Below, piece after piece: positions 7,041-14,964 of a stretch of DNA of 28,346 nucleotides. The notes under the pieces are model-generated. The model saw only the letters and a program-made list of their open reading frames with translations, was not told the origin of the DNA and did not search any database. The stretch is taken from assembly GCA_900763705.1 (NCBI GenBank), contig CAAFLG010000023.1, forward strand, positions 1-28,346, read 5' to 3'. Numbering within the stretch: position 1 is the first letter of the stretch; each line of letters begins with the position of its first letter. Position numbers and translations under genes: made by a program. The DNA is from an uncultured Oscillospiraceae bacterium. GTDB lineage: Bacteria > Bacillota > Clostridia > Oscillospirales > Oscillospiraceae.

Positions 7041-8843
7041 ATGAACGAAAAGAACATCCGAAATTTTTCCATCATCGCGCACATCGACCACGGCAAGTCG
7101 ACGCTGGCGGATCGGCTTCTTGAAAAGTGCAACGCCGTTTCTGCGCGCGAGATGGAGGACCAGATCCTCGACAACATGGACTTGGAGCGCGAGCGCGGCA
7201 TCACGATCAAGGCCCGCGCCGTCACGTTTGACTATACCGCCGCCGACGGGCAGGTCTACACGCTCAACCTCATCGACACGCCGGGCCACGTCGACTTCAA
7301 CTACGAGGTCTCGCGCTCGCTCGCGGCGTGTGAGGGCGCACTGCTCGTCGTCGATGCCTCGCAGGGCATCGAGGCGCAGACACTTGCTAATACGTATCTT
7401 GCGATGGAGCACGACCTTGAGATCCGCCCCGTGCTCAACAAGATCGACCTGCCCGCCGCCGACCCCAAGCGCGTCAAGCAGGAGATCGAGGACATTTTAG
7501 CCATCCCCGCCGAGGATGCGCCCGAAATTTCCGCCAAGCAGGGCATCAACATCGACGCCGTGCTCGAGGACATCGTGCAGAACCTTCCCTGCCCGCAGGG
7601 CGACCCGAACGCGCCCCTGCAGGCCCTCATTTTCGACAGCTATTACGACGCTTACCGCGGCGTCATCGTCTATATGCGCTTGAAGCAGGGCACGATCAAG
7701 CCCGGCATGGAGGTCAAGATGATGGCCACGGGCGCGACGTTCAAGGTGCTCGAATGCGGCTTGATGCGCCCGCTGGGCCTCGAGCCCGCGAAGCAGTTGG
7801 AGGCCGGTCAGGTCGGCTACTTCACCGCGAGCATCAAGGACGTGCACGAAACGCAGATCGGCGACACGGTCACGGGCGTCGAGAACCCCGCGGCCGAGCC
7901 GCTGCCGGGCTACCGCAAGGTGAGATCGATGGTCTACTGCGGCATTTACACCGAGGACGGCAGCAAATACCCCGATCTTCGCGACGCGCTGGAAAAGCTC
8001 CAGCTCAACGACGCCTCGCTGACCTTTGAGCCGGAATCGTCCGTGGCGCTGGGCTTCGGCTTCCGCTGCGGCTTCCTCGGGATGCTCCATATGGAGGTCA
8101 TTCAGGAGAGATTGGAGCGCGAATTTGACCTGGACCTTGTTACCACGCTCCCGAGCGTCATCTACGAGGTCTACAAGACCGACGGCACGATGCTGCGCGT
8201 CGACAACCCGCACAACTACCCCGACCCCGCGCACATCGAGCGTGCCGAGGAGCCCTACGTCAAGGTGACGATCGTCACGCCGCCCGACTATGTCGGCAAC
8301 ATCATGCCGATGTGTCAGGACCGGCGCGGCGAATTCAAGGATATGCAGTATCTCGACACCTACCTTGTCGAAATGCATTACGAAATGCCGCTCAACGAGA
8401 TCATCTACGATTTCTTTGATACGCTCAAGGCCAACACCAAGGGCTACGCCTCGCTCGACTACGAGCTCTCCGGCTACCGCCCGAGCGACCTTGTGAAGGT
8501 CGACATCCTGCTCAACGGCGATCAGGTGGACGCGCTTTCGTTCATCGCCCACCGCGACAAGGCCTACGGCCGGGCGAGAAAGCTGTGCGAAAAGCTCAAG
8601 GACAATATCCCCCGCCAGCTCTTCGAGATCCCCATTCAGGCGGCCATCGGCGGGCGCATCATCGCGCGCGAGACCGTCAAGGCCATGCGCAAGGACGTTC
8701 TCGCCAAGTGCTACGGCGGCGATATCAGCCGAAAGAAAAAGCTGCTGGAAAAGCAGAAGGAGGGCAAAAAGAAAATGCGCTCGCTCGGCACCGTGCAGGT
8801 GCCGACGGAGGCGTTCCTCGCTGTCCTCAAGCTGGATGAATAA
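7041..8843 (+). CDS. lepA: Elongation factor 4 (LepA) GTPase
   Basis: LepA/EF4 is a ribosome-associated translational GTPase, proposed to act on stalled or back-translocating ribosomes and in 30S biogenesis. The 600-residue protein has the full family length. G1 is AHIDHGKST (13-21), the switch region has RGITIKA, G3 is DTPGHVDF, and G4 is NKIDLPAADP. The domains unique to LepA follow, including YRKVRSMVYCGIYTEDGSKYPDLRDALEKL (read in overlapping parts) and the LepA C-terminal domain with GGDISRKKKLLEKQKEGKKKM near the end. AAGGA precedes the ATG. It shares an operon with the XRE gene, and no terminator separates it from the next gene. Confidence 0.98.
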   Translation: MNEKNIRNFSIIAHIDHGKSTLADRLLEKCNAVSAREMEDQILDNMDLERERGITIKARAVTFDYTAADGQVYTLNLIDTPGHVDFNYEVSRSLAACEGALLVVDASQGIEAQTLANTYLAMEHDLEIRPVLNKIDLPAADPKRVKQEIEDILAIPAEDAPEISAKQGINIDAVLEDIVQNLPCPQGDPNAPLQALIFDSYYDAYRGVIVYMRLKQGTIKPGMEVKMMATGATFKVLECGLMRPLGLEPAKQLEAGQVGYFTASIKDVHETQIGDTVTGVENPAAEPLPGYRKVRSMVYCGIYTEDGSKYPDLRDALEKLQLNDASLTFEPESSVALGFGFRCGFLGMLHMEVIQERLEREFDLDLVTTLPSVIYEVYKTDGTMLRVDNPHNYPDPAHIERAEEPYVKVTIVTPPDYVGNIMPMCQDRRGEFKDMQYLDTYLVEMHYEMPLNEIIYDFFDTLKANTKGYASLDYELSGYRPSDLVKVDILLNGDQVDALSFIAHRDKAYGRARKLCEKLKDNIPRQLFEIPIQAAIGGRIIARETVKAMRKDVLAKCYGGDISRKKKLLEKQKEGKKKMRSLGTVQVPTEAFLAVLKLDE

Positions 8844-8885
8844 TCAGAAAACCATTGCAAATACGGTAAAGGAGTGCGATCAGAT

Positions 8886-9893
8886 ATGCTTTTGGATCAT
8901 TATGTCAGCGCGATGGACAGCTGGAGGGGCCGCATCGACAGCGAGACCGATTATGACGCCTTCCGCTGGCACCAGTGGGTGCAGCCGCTCGATCTGAACG
9001 ACGACGGTGAAGCGTTTTCGGGCAAGCTCGGCTTTGCGTTCGTCGGCTTTTGCAGCGACAAGGGCGTTGCGCGCAACAAGGGGCGCACGGGCACGGCGCT
9101 CGCGCCGGATTTTGTGCGCGGACAGATGTCGGGCCTTCCCTGCACCTTCTCGCAGGAAGTCAAGCTCTTCGACGCGGGCGACATCGTCTGCGACGAGATC
9201 TCGCTTGAAGAAGGCCAGCGCGAGCTGGGCGTTGCCGTGGAGGAGATCTTGCGCCGCAAGCTCTTCCCCATTGTGCTCGGCGGCGGACATGAGACGACCT
9301 TCGGCCATTTTCAGGGCCAGCACAACTTCCTGAAGGACAAGGAGAAAACGCCGGAGCTCGGTATCATCAACTTCGACGCGCACTTCGACCTGCGTCCCTA
9401 CGACATGGGCAACTCCTCGGGCACGATGTTCCGCCAGATCGCGGACGTGTGCCGCGCCGAGGGAACGCCCTACCACTACTTCCCCATCGGCATCCAGCAG
9501 CACAGCAACACCGTGAGCCTTTTCAAGAAGGCGGAGGAGCTGGGTGTCGACTATGTGCTCGCCAAGGAATTGCAGGCCTCGAACCTCGAGACCATCCTTG
9601 AGCGCCTCGACCAGTACCTCTACCAGTGCGACGACACCTACATCACCGTCTGCACGGACGTATTTTCCTCCGCGTTTGCCCCGGGCGTCAGCGCGCCGCA
9701 GTCGCTCGGCCTCGACCCCGAGATCGTGCTGCCGCTCATCAAGCATGTGCTGCGCACGCGCAAGGTCCGCGGGTTCGATATCTGCGAGATCTCCCCGCGG
9801 TTCGACCAGGATAATACGACCGCCAACCTCGGCGCGGTCATCATCTTCGCCGTCGTCAACACGCTCTGCCGTCTCAACGGCCTGAGTCTGTGA
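8886..9893 (+). CDS. hutG: Arginase-family enzyme, probable formimidoylglutamase
   Basis: The product has 335 residues. Ureohydrolase metal motifs are present: GGGHE(TTFGHF), NFDAHFDLR with the paired Asp/His ligands, and a C-terminal TDVFSSAFAPGVSAP block in place of the SxDxDxxDP motif of classical arginases. The APGVSAPQ form is what I associate with formiminoglutamases, which split formimidoyl-glutamate into glutamate and formamide in histidine breakdown. No hutH, hutU or hutI is present in the window, so the physiological substrate is uncertain. ATG at 8886 is preferred: AAAGGAG (8868-8874) overlaps the in-frame GTG at 8874 but is well spaced for the ATG. It lies 42 bases after lepA with no terminator between. 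Confidence 0.82.
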   Translation: MLLDHYVSAMDSWRGRIDSETDYDAFRWHQWVQPLDLNDDGEAFSGKLGFAFVGFCSDKGVARNKGRTGTALAPDFVRGQMSGLPCTFSQEVKLFDAGDIVCDEISLEEGQRELGVAVEEILRRKLFPIVLGGGHETTFGHFQGQHNFLKDKEKTPELGIINFDAHFDLRPYDMGNSSGTMFRQIADVCRAEGTPYHYFPIGIQQHSNTVSLFKKAEELGVDYVLAKELQASNLETILERLDQYLYQCDDTYITVCTDVFSSAFAPGVSAPQSLGLDPEIVLPLIKHVLRTRKVRGFDICEISPRFDQDNTTANLGAVIIFAVVNTLCRLNGLSL

Positions 9894-9933
9894 GGACGGG
9901 ACGGCTTAAAAAAGCATCGCAAAGGAGCTTGTC

Positions 9934-10602
9934 ATGAGATTTCCCTGCCTTGTGCTCGACCACGACGATACCGTGGTCAATTCCACCGCAACGGTGCATT
10001 ATCCCTGCTTTGCCGAGTACACGGCGAAGTTTTTCCCCAAGGCCAAGCGCTACACGCTGGAGGACTACATCCTCAAAAACTTCTCCCCCGGCGTATACGA
10101 CTTTTTCCACGGCGAGGTCGGCATGAGCGAGGAGGACATGAAGCACGAGCAGGCCTACTGGCACGAATATGTGCAGCACCACGTCCCGCAGGCCTATGAC
10201 GGGATGCGCGAGCTGCTGTGGGACTATGTGAACGCGGGCGGTACGATCTGCGTGGTGTCCCATTCTCTCTCGCCGAATATCCTGCGCGACTACCGCGAAA
10301 ACGGCCTGCCCGAGCCGAAGCTCGTCTACGGCTGGGAGGTGCCGAAAGAGCAGCGCAAGCCCCAGCCCAACGCGCTTTTCGACATCATGGAAAAGCTGCA
10401 CTTTGCACCCGGCGAGATGCTCGTGCTTGACGACTTGAAGCCCGGCTACGACATGGCCCGCGCGGCGAACGTTCCCTTCGCCGCCGCCCTCTGGTCGAAC
10501 GATATCCCAGAGATCGAGGCCTTCATGCGGAAAAGCTGCGAGCTCTGCTTTAAGACCGTCGCGCAGCTGCGAAACTATCTTTTCGGCGGAAAGGAAGGGT
10601 AG
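9934..10602 (+). CDS. HAD-superfamily phosphatase-like hydrolase
   Basis: The 222-residue protein carries the four HAD motifs. Motif I DHDDT has Asp9 (nucleophile) and Asp11. Motif II is the Ser in VVSHS, motif III the Lys in EQRKPQP, and motif IV LVLDDLKPG with the metal-binding aspartates. An alpha-helical cap lies between motifs I and II (about residues 20-90), as in the beta-phosphoglucomutase/phosphoglycolate-phosphatase subfamily. The small-molecule substrate cannot be assigned. AAAGGAG precedes the ATG by about seven bases. It is three bases ahead of the AAA_28-CYTH gene, so they are co-translated neighbours. Confidence 0.85.
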   Translation: MRFPCLVLDHDDTVVNSTATVHYPCFAEYTAKFFPKAKRYTLEDYILKNFSPGVYDFFHGEVGMSEEDMKHEQAYWHEYVQHHVPQAYDGMRELLWDYVNAGGTICVVSHSLSPNILRDYRENGLPEPKLVYGWEVPKEQRKPQPNALFDIMEKLHFAPGEMLVLDDLKPGYDMARAANVPFAAALWSNDIPEIEAFMRKSCELCFKTVAQLRNYLFGGKEG

Positions 10603-10605
10603 ATC

Positions 10606-11706
10606 ATGGCAAAGCACATCACGAAGGTCGTCCTCACGGGCGGCCCCGCGGCGGGCAAAACCACGCTCGTCAGCCGCGTTTTGAAGGAATTCAAGCAGGA
10701 GGACGGCTGGCGCGTCATCACGATCCCCGAAACGGCAACGGAGCTGATCTCCGGCTTTGGCATCAAGCCGTTCGGCGGCTGCATGTCGATGCTAGCGTTT
10801 CAGGATTTTGTCGTTGCCGACCAGATCCACAAGGAAGAGCTTGCGCTCGCGGCGGCGGAGCTTGTGCCGGAGGAAAATATCCTCATCCTCTACGACCGCG
10901 CGCTGATGGATGACAAGGCCTATGTGACGGATGAGGAATTCGCGCAGGTCATCGCCCGCTTTGACGGGCGCACCGAGGAGCGCGTGCTCGCAAATTACGA
11001 CCTTGTGCTCCACCTCATCACCTGCGCCAAGGGCGCGGAGTTCGCCTACGACCTTGCCAACGGCGCGCGCACGGAGTCCATCGAGTACGCCCGCGAGATG
11101 GACGACCGCACGCTGCGCGCGTGGAGCGCGCACCCCAACCTTCGCATCATCGACAACGACGCGAACTTCAACCGCAAGATCGAGCGCGCCCTGCGCGAGA
11201 TCTACCGCGCTGTGGGCGAGGCGGAGCCGATGGCGGAAAAGCGCAAGTATCTCATCGCCATGCCGGATATGGCGGCCTTTGCGCGCGAGCACCGCGCGGC
11301 GGTGCTCGACATGACGCAGACCTACCTTGCCCTGACGAATCCGCGCATCGAGCGCCGCGTGCGGATGCAGGGCGGCGGCGCGGAGACGATGTATTTCTAC
11401 ACCGAGAAGCACCGCATGGAAAACGGCGAAAAATGGGACACCGAGCGTCCCATTTCGAAAAAGCAGTATGAAAAGTACCTGCTCGAGCGCGACACGGCGC
11501 TCTCCCCCGTGCGCAAGACGAAGTACCGCTTCGTCTTTGCCGACCGCCGCTGCGAGATCGACGTCTATCCCTTCGACGGCGAGAAGGCTGTGCTGTTCCA
11601 GTACGGCGGCGAAGCGCCGCTGCCGGAGGAGATCGAAGTGCTGCGCGAGGTGACGGGCGAAAAAGCCTACAAAAACCGCGCGCTCGCGGCCTCACAGACG
11701 CTCTGA
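10606..11706 (+). CDS. AAA_28-type NTPase fused to a CYTH-like domain
   Basis: The 366-residue protein has two domains. Residues 1-200 form a P-loop NTPase with Walker A GGPAAGKTT (12-20), a core strand ILILYDRAL (92-100), and an overall pattern like the AAA_28/NadR-kinase-like group. From about residue 209 a CYTH (triphosphate tunnel) domain follows: KRKYLIAMPD, the basic strand IERRVRMQ (248-255), KYRFVFADRRCEIDVYPF, and the typical tail REVTGEKAYKNRALA. The usual ExExK opening motif aligns with AEKRK (210-214), so both tunnel glutamates appear lost, and the acidic strand normally found near the end reads LFQYGGEAP. It may therefore bind rather than hydrolyse a triphosphate or polyphosphate ligand. 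AAA_28 plus CYTH fusions occur elsewhere, as I recall, including in animal TTD14 proteins. Its biological role here is unknown. Confidence 0.78.
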   Translation: MAKHITKVVLTGGPAAGKTTLVSRVLKEFKQEDGWRVITIPETATELISGFGIKPFGGCMSMLAFQDFVVADQIHKEELALAAAELVPEENILILYDRALMDDKAYVTDEEFAQVIARFDGRTEERVLANYDLVLHLITCAKGAEFAYDLANGARTESIEYAREMDDRTLRAWSAHPNLRIIDNDANFNRKIERALREIYRAVGEAEPMAEKRKYLIAMPDMAAFAREHRAAVLDMTQTYLALTNPRIERRVRMQGGGAETMYFYTEKHRMENGEKWDTERPISKKQYEKYLLERDTALSPVRKTKYRFVFADRRCEIDVYPFDGEKAVLFQYGGEAPLPEEIEVLREVTGEKAYKNRALAASQTL

Positions 11707-11716
11707 GAAGCGAAAA

Positions 11717-11758
11717 ACCGGGACAGTCCCTGAGAAAAGGAACTGTCCCGGTCTTTTT
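11717..11758. terminator. Bidirectional terminator between convergent genes
   Basis: A near-perfect 13-bp stem (ACCGGGACAGTCC / GGAACTGTCCCGGT, one bulge) is flanked by five A on the left and a T-rich run on the right. It can serve the plus-strand operon and the minus-strand methyltransferase gene. Confidence 0.85.
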
Positions 11759-11763
11759 CTATT

Positions 11764-12882
11764 TTACAGGCGCTTGCCATACATGAAGAGGTCACACTTG
11801 AGCATACCGTTGTAGAGCTTGCGCTTTTTGTCGGCAAATTTGCCATAGCAGCGCTCAAAGTCGGGATGCGAGGAAAGGACGTAGACCTTCCAGCTGTCGG
11901 GCAGCTTGTCCATCGCGCGGCCGAAGGCACGGTAGAGTTCGCCCGCTTCCTCGCGCTCGAGGAGGCGCTCGCCGTAGGGCGGGTTCGTCACGATGCGGCC
12001 GTACAGCCCGCCCCAGTGGAAGCGCGTGGCGTCGTCGACCTCAAATTTCACAATGTCGTCGACCTCGGCAAGCTCCGCGTTGTGCTGCGCGAGGGCAACG
12101 GCGTCGGGGTCGATGTCGCCGCCCCAGATCTCGTACCTGCCGTGGAATTCCTTGTCCATCGCCTCGTCCGCCGCGTCGAGCCAGATGTCGCGCTCAAGAG
12201 AGGCCCAGTGCTGGGCGGCAAAGCTGCGGTTCAGGCCCGGCGCGCGGTTGCGCGCGATGAGAGCGGCCTCGATGGCGATGGTGCCGCTGCCGCAGAAGGG
12301 GTCGCAGAAGGGGTCGCGGCCTGAGTAGTGCGAGAGCTTGACCATCGCGGCGGCGAGCGTTTCCTTGAGGGGGGCCGCCACGCCGTGGGCGCGGTAGCCG
12401 CGCTTGTAAAGTCCCTCGCCCGAGGTGTCGAGCCCCACCGTGACCTCGTCCTTCATAATGGAGAAGCGCACCTGATAGCGCCGCCCCGTTTCAGGCAGCT
12501 GCGCGAGGCCGTAGGCGGCGGCGAGGCGGTCGACCACCGCCTTTTTGACGATCGACTGGCAGGCGGGCACGGAGTGGAGCGTTGAGTTGATGGAATAGCC
12601 CACAACGGGGAATTCTCCCTCGCGCGGGATCCAGTCCTCCCAGTGCACCGCGCGCACGCCCTGAAAGAGCGATTCAAAATCCGTCGCGCGGAACTTGTGC
12701 AGAACTAAAATGACGCGCGCGCCGCAGCGCAGGTTGATGTTGAGCCGTGCGATGTCGCACGCTTCGCCGCGGCAGAGGACGCGCCCGTTCTCCACGCGCA
12801 CATCCGAAAGGCCGAGCTTTTTTACTTCGTCGCCCACGAGGCTCTCAAGCCCCAGCAGGCAGGGAATGACAAATTCCAGCAT
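11764..12882 (-). CDS. THUMP-domain class I SAM-dependent RNA methyltransferase (RlmL N-half / YpsC type)
   Basis: The 372-residue protein has an N-terminal ferredoxin-like and THUMP RNA-binding region (about 1-160), then a Rossmann methyltransferase domain. The SAM-binding loop is DPFCGSGT (about 194-201), the acidic end of the next strand is GGDIDPDAV, and the catalytic motif is TNPPYGERL (about 299-307), the N6A/N2G amino-methylase signature. The family makes m2G in 23S rRNA in proteobacteria (N-terminal half of RlmL); the exact target in Firmicutes is less settled. The start at 12882 is set by GGGAG eight bases upstream and a promoter just before it; a longer in-frame reading to 13023 would begin upstream of that promoter. 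Confidence 0.9.
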   Translation of the reverse strand: MLEFVIPCLLGLESLVGDEVKKLGLSDVRVENGRVLCRGEACDIARLNINLRCGARVILVLHKFRATDFESLFQGVRAVHWEDWIPREGEFPVVGYSINSTLHSVPACQSIVKKAVVDRLAAAYGLAQLPETGRRYQVRFSIMKDEVTVGLDTSGEGLYKRGYRAHGVAAPLKETLAAAMVKLSHYSGRDPFCDPFCGSGTIAIEAALIARNRAPGLNRSFAAQHWASLERDIWLDAADEAMDKEFHGRYEIWGGDIDPDAVALAQHNAELAEVDDIVKFEVDDATRFHWGGLYGRIVTNPPYGERLLEREEAGELYRAFGRAMDKLPDSWKVYVLSSHPDFERCYGKFADKKRKLYNGMLKCDLFMYGKRL

Positions 12883-12915
12883 AGATAACGCTCCCACAAA
12901 AATTGATTTGTCCAT

Positions 12916-12944
12916 AGTATAGCGGATGGGAACAAAAAAGGCAA
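12916..12944 (-). promoter_or_regulatory. Sigma-A promoter for the THUMP methyltransferase
   Basis: On the minus strand TTGCCT (12944-12939) is followed by 17 bases and TATACT (12921-12916). This predicts a leader of about 25 bases before the ATG at 12882. Confidence 0.75.
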
Positions 12945-12984
12945 TCGCCGCGTCAAAATAAGCGTGGTAAAGAAGCAAAGACTG

Positions 12985-12993
12985 TGGTAAAAT
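12985..12993 (+). promoter_or_regulatory. Possible extended -10 promoter for the HTH-NfeD gene
   Basis: TGGTAAAAT has an extended -10 form, but the -35 position (TGGTAA at 12965-12970) is poor. The octamer GTGGTAAA occurs twice, 20 bases apart (12964 and 12984). Transcription from here would give a 5' leader of roughly 150 bases containing the dyads at 13001-13088. Weak call. Confidence 0.3.
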
Positions 12994-13000
12994 GAGAAAC

Positions 13001-13088
13001 ACAGCGCGGAAACACGCTGTCACATCGATGTAACATCAAACTTGCGCGAAATTTTCATGAAAAACACGAAATGCAACATATAAGTTGC
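13001..13088. promoter_or_regulatory. Four short dyad symmetries upstream of the HTH-NfeD gene
   Basis: ACAGCG-N8-CGCTGT (13001-13020), ACATCGATGT (13022-13031, extendable to 13019-13034 with one mismatched pair), TTTTCATGAAAA (13052-13063) and GCAAC-ATATAA-GTTGC (13073-13088) lie in 88 bases. They have different sequences, so they are not one repeated operator. One or more could bind the HTH protein encoded next door; the first could also form an RNA hairpin. Confidence 0.4.
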
Positions 13089-13147
13089 TGGAAATGGGCG
13101 CGCATTTTTGTTATCGTATCCTCAGACAGAGAAACGGAGGGAAGGCA

Positions 13148-13981
13148 ATGGCATTTGGCGAACGGCTCCAGGAGGTCCGCAAACGCAGCGGGCTGACACA
13201 GGAGGAATTTGCCGAGCAGCTGCAAGTCTCGCGCCAGTCCGTCTCGCGTTGGGAGTCCGGCCGCGGATACCCCGAGATGGAAAAGATCATCTTCATCTGC
13301 AACCGCTACGGCGTGACGATGGATGAGCTGTTCGAAGAAGAAGTCCCCACCCCCGGCGAATCGCCGGAGGAAACGCCCCGGCTTTCCGCGCGCACGCTCT
13401 CAAGCGAGATCATGAGCCTGTACGCCAATCTGTCACCCTACAACAAGAGCATCGGTATCATGCTGCTGACCGTCATCGCCATGATCGGCCCGGCGTATGT
13501 GTACTGTATGCGCAGCTTGAAAGGAGGAGCGGATGAAATGATGACCATCATCTGGATCGCCGCCATCATCATCTTCGGCATTGCCGAGGCGGCGACGGCG
13601 GGGCTGGTGTCCATCTGGTTTGTGGCGGGCGCGGTGGCTGCGCTGGTCGCAACGGAACTGGGCGCGGCACTGTGGTTCCAGTTCGCAACATTTCTGGTCG
13701 TATCCATTCTAGCGCTCATCGCAACAAGGCCCCTTGCGCGCAAGATGCTGGATAAGACCATCGTGCCCACGAACGCCGACCGCGTGCTGCACCACGAGGC
13801 GAAGGTGACCGAAACGGTTGACAATGAGAACGCCACCGGCGCTGTGTACATCGACGGCAAGACCTGGACCGCGCGCAGCGACAGCGGCGAGATCATAGAA
13901 AAAGGCAAAATGACAAAGATCGTGCGCATGGAGGGCGTGAAGCTCTATGTCCGCCCGGCGCGAAATCCCGGCGAGAAGTAA
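13148..13981 (+). CDS. HTH (XRE)-NfeD fusion membrane protein; possible internal NfeD start
   Basis: The 277-residue product begins with a Cro/C1 helix-turn-helix (about residues 5-62: GLTQEEFAEQLQVSRQSVSR is the reader). An acidic/proline linker follows, then a hydrophobic segment (101-119). A second part starts at Met131 and on its own looks like a complete short NfeD: two or three membrane helices (about 133-192), then an OB-fold tail with GAVYIDGKTWTARSD and GEIIEKG. NfeD proteins partner with SPFH/stomatin proteins, and an SPFH gene follows 42 bases later. AAAGGAGGAG at 13520-13529, inside the frame, precedes the in-frame ATGs at 13538 and 13541, so a separate 147-residue NfeD may also be made. 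The ATG at 13148 is preceded by GGAGGGAAG. Confidence 0.85.
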   Translation: MAFGERLQEVRKRSGLTQEEFAEQLQVSRQSVSRWESGRGYPEMEKIIFICNRYGVTMDELFEEEVPTPGESPEETPRLSARTLSSEIMSLYANLSPYNKSIGIMLLTVIAMIGPAYVYCMRSLKGGADEMMTIIWIAAIIIFGIAEAATAGLVSIWFVAGAVAALVATELGAALWFQFATFLVVSILALIATRPLARKMLDKTIVPTNADRVLHHEAKVTETVDNENATGAVYIDGKTWTARSDSGEIIEKGKMTKIVRMEGVKLYVRPARNPGEK

Positions 13982-14023
13982 AAAACTCACAACCGACAGA
14001 AAGATTTTAGGAGGAAAAGAACT

Positions 14024-14962
14024 ATGGAATGGATCGGCTATATCGGTATCGGCATTCTGGTGCTGCTGGTGCTTCTGGTGCTCGTGACGAACATTCAGAT
14101 CGTGCAGCAGTCGAGAGCATACGTCGTTGAGCGCCTCGGCGCCTACAGCGCGACCTGGGGCGTGGGTCTGCACTTCAAGATCCCGTTTTTCGAGCGCGTC
14201 GTGAAGAAGGTCAGCCTCAAAGAGCAGGTGGCCGACTTCGATCCCCAGCCCGTCATCACGAAGGATAATGTCACCATGCAGATCGACACGGTCATCTACT
14301 TCCAGATCACCGACCCCAAGCTCTACACCTACGGCGTGGAGCACCCGATGAACGCCATCGAGAACCTGACGGCGACGACGCTGCGTAACATCATCGGCGA
14401 GATGGAGCTTGACCAGTCGCTCACGAGCCGCGACGTCATCAACGCCAAGATGCGCTCTATCCTCGATGAGGCCACCGACCCGTGGGGCATCAAGGTCAAC
14501 CGCGTGGAGCTCAAGAACATCCTGCCGCCGCGCGAGATCCAGAACGCGATGGAAAAGCAGATGAAGGCTGAGCGCGAGCGCCGCGAGTCCATCCTTCAGG
14601 CCGAGGGCCAGAAACAGTCCCAGATCCTCGTGGCAGAGGGTGAAAAGCAGTCCACCATCCTGCGCGCGGACGCGGAAAAGCAGGCGGCCATCCTCAAGGC
14701 CGAGGCCGAGCGTCAGGCCGCCATTCTCAAGGCCGAGGGTGAAGCGCAGGCGATCCTGAACGTGCAGCAGGCGCTCGCGGACTCCATCAAGATGCTCAAC
14801 GAGGCCAACCCCAACGATCAGGTCGTCAAGATCAAGGCGCTCGAATCCTTCGAGAAGGCCGCCGACGGTCAGGCGACGAAGATCATCGTCCCGAGCGAGA
14901 TCCAGAGCCTTGCGGGCCTTGCCGCAAGCTTCAAGGGCCTGCTCGAAGACGAGAAGAAGTGA
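14024..14962 (+). CDS. SPFH/Band-7 (stomatin-like, QmcA/HflC-related) membrane protein
   Basis: SPFH proteins are membrane-anchored, form large oligomeric rings or microdomains, and often modulate proteases or membrane order. The 312-residue protein has one N-terminal transmembrane helix (about 6-24). An SPFH domain follows, with VVERLGAYSATWGVGLHFKIPF, VKKVSLKEQVADFDPQPVITKDN, GVEHPMNAIENLTATTLRNIIGEM, and WGIKVNRVELKNILPP. The coiled-coil part contains five tandem 11-residue repeats (193-247), each led by A-E/D-G/A and carrying Gln at position 6. AGGAGG precedes the ATG. It forms an operon with the HTH-NfeD gene, the standard NfeD-SPFH pairing. Confidence 0.93.
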   Translation: MEWIGYIGIGILVLLVLLVLVTNIQIVQQSRAYVVERLGAYSATWGVGLHFKIPFFERVVKKVSLKEQVADFDPQPVITKDNVTMQIDTVIYFQITDPKLYTYGVEHPMNAIENLTATTLRNIIGEMELDQSLTSRDVINAKMRSILDEATDPWGIKVNRVELKNILPPREIQNAMEKQMKAERERRESILQAEGQKQSQILVAEGEKQSTILRADAEKQAAILKAEAERQAAILKAEGEAQAILNVQQALADSIKMLNEANPNDQVVKIKALESFEKAADGQATKIIVPSEIQSLAGLAASFKGLLEDEKK

Positions 14963-14964
14963 TT

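Noticed and set aside
12883..13023. A 47-residue N-terminal extension of the THUMP methyltransferase
   Set aside because: It would need a start upstream of the promoter at 12916-12944, has no family similarity, and the ATG at 12882 has a good ribosome site.
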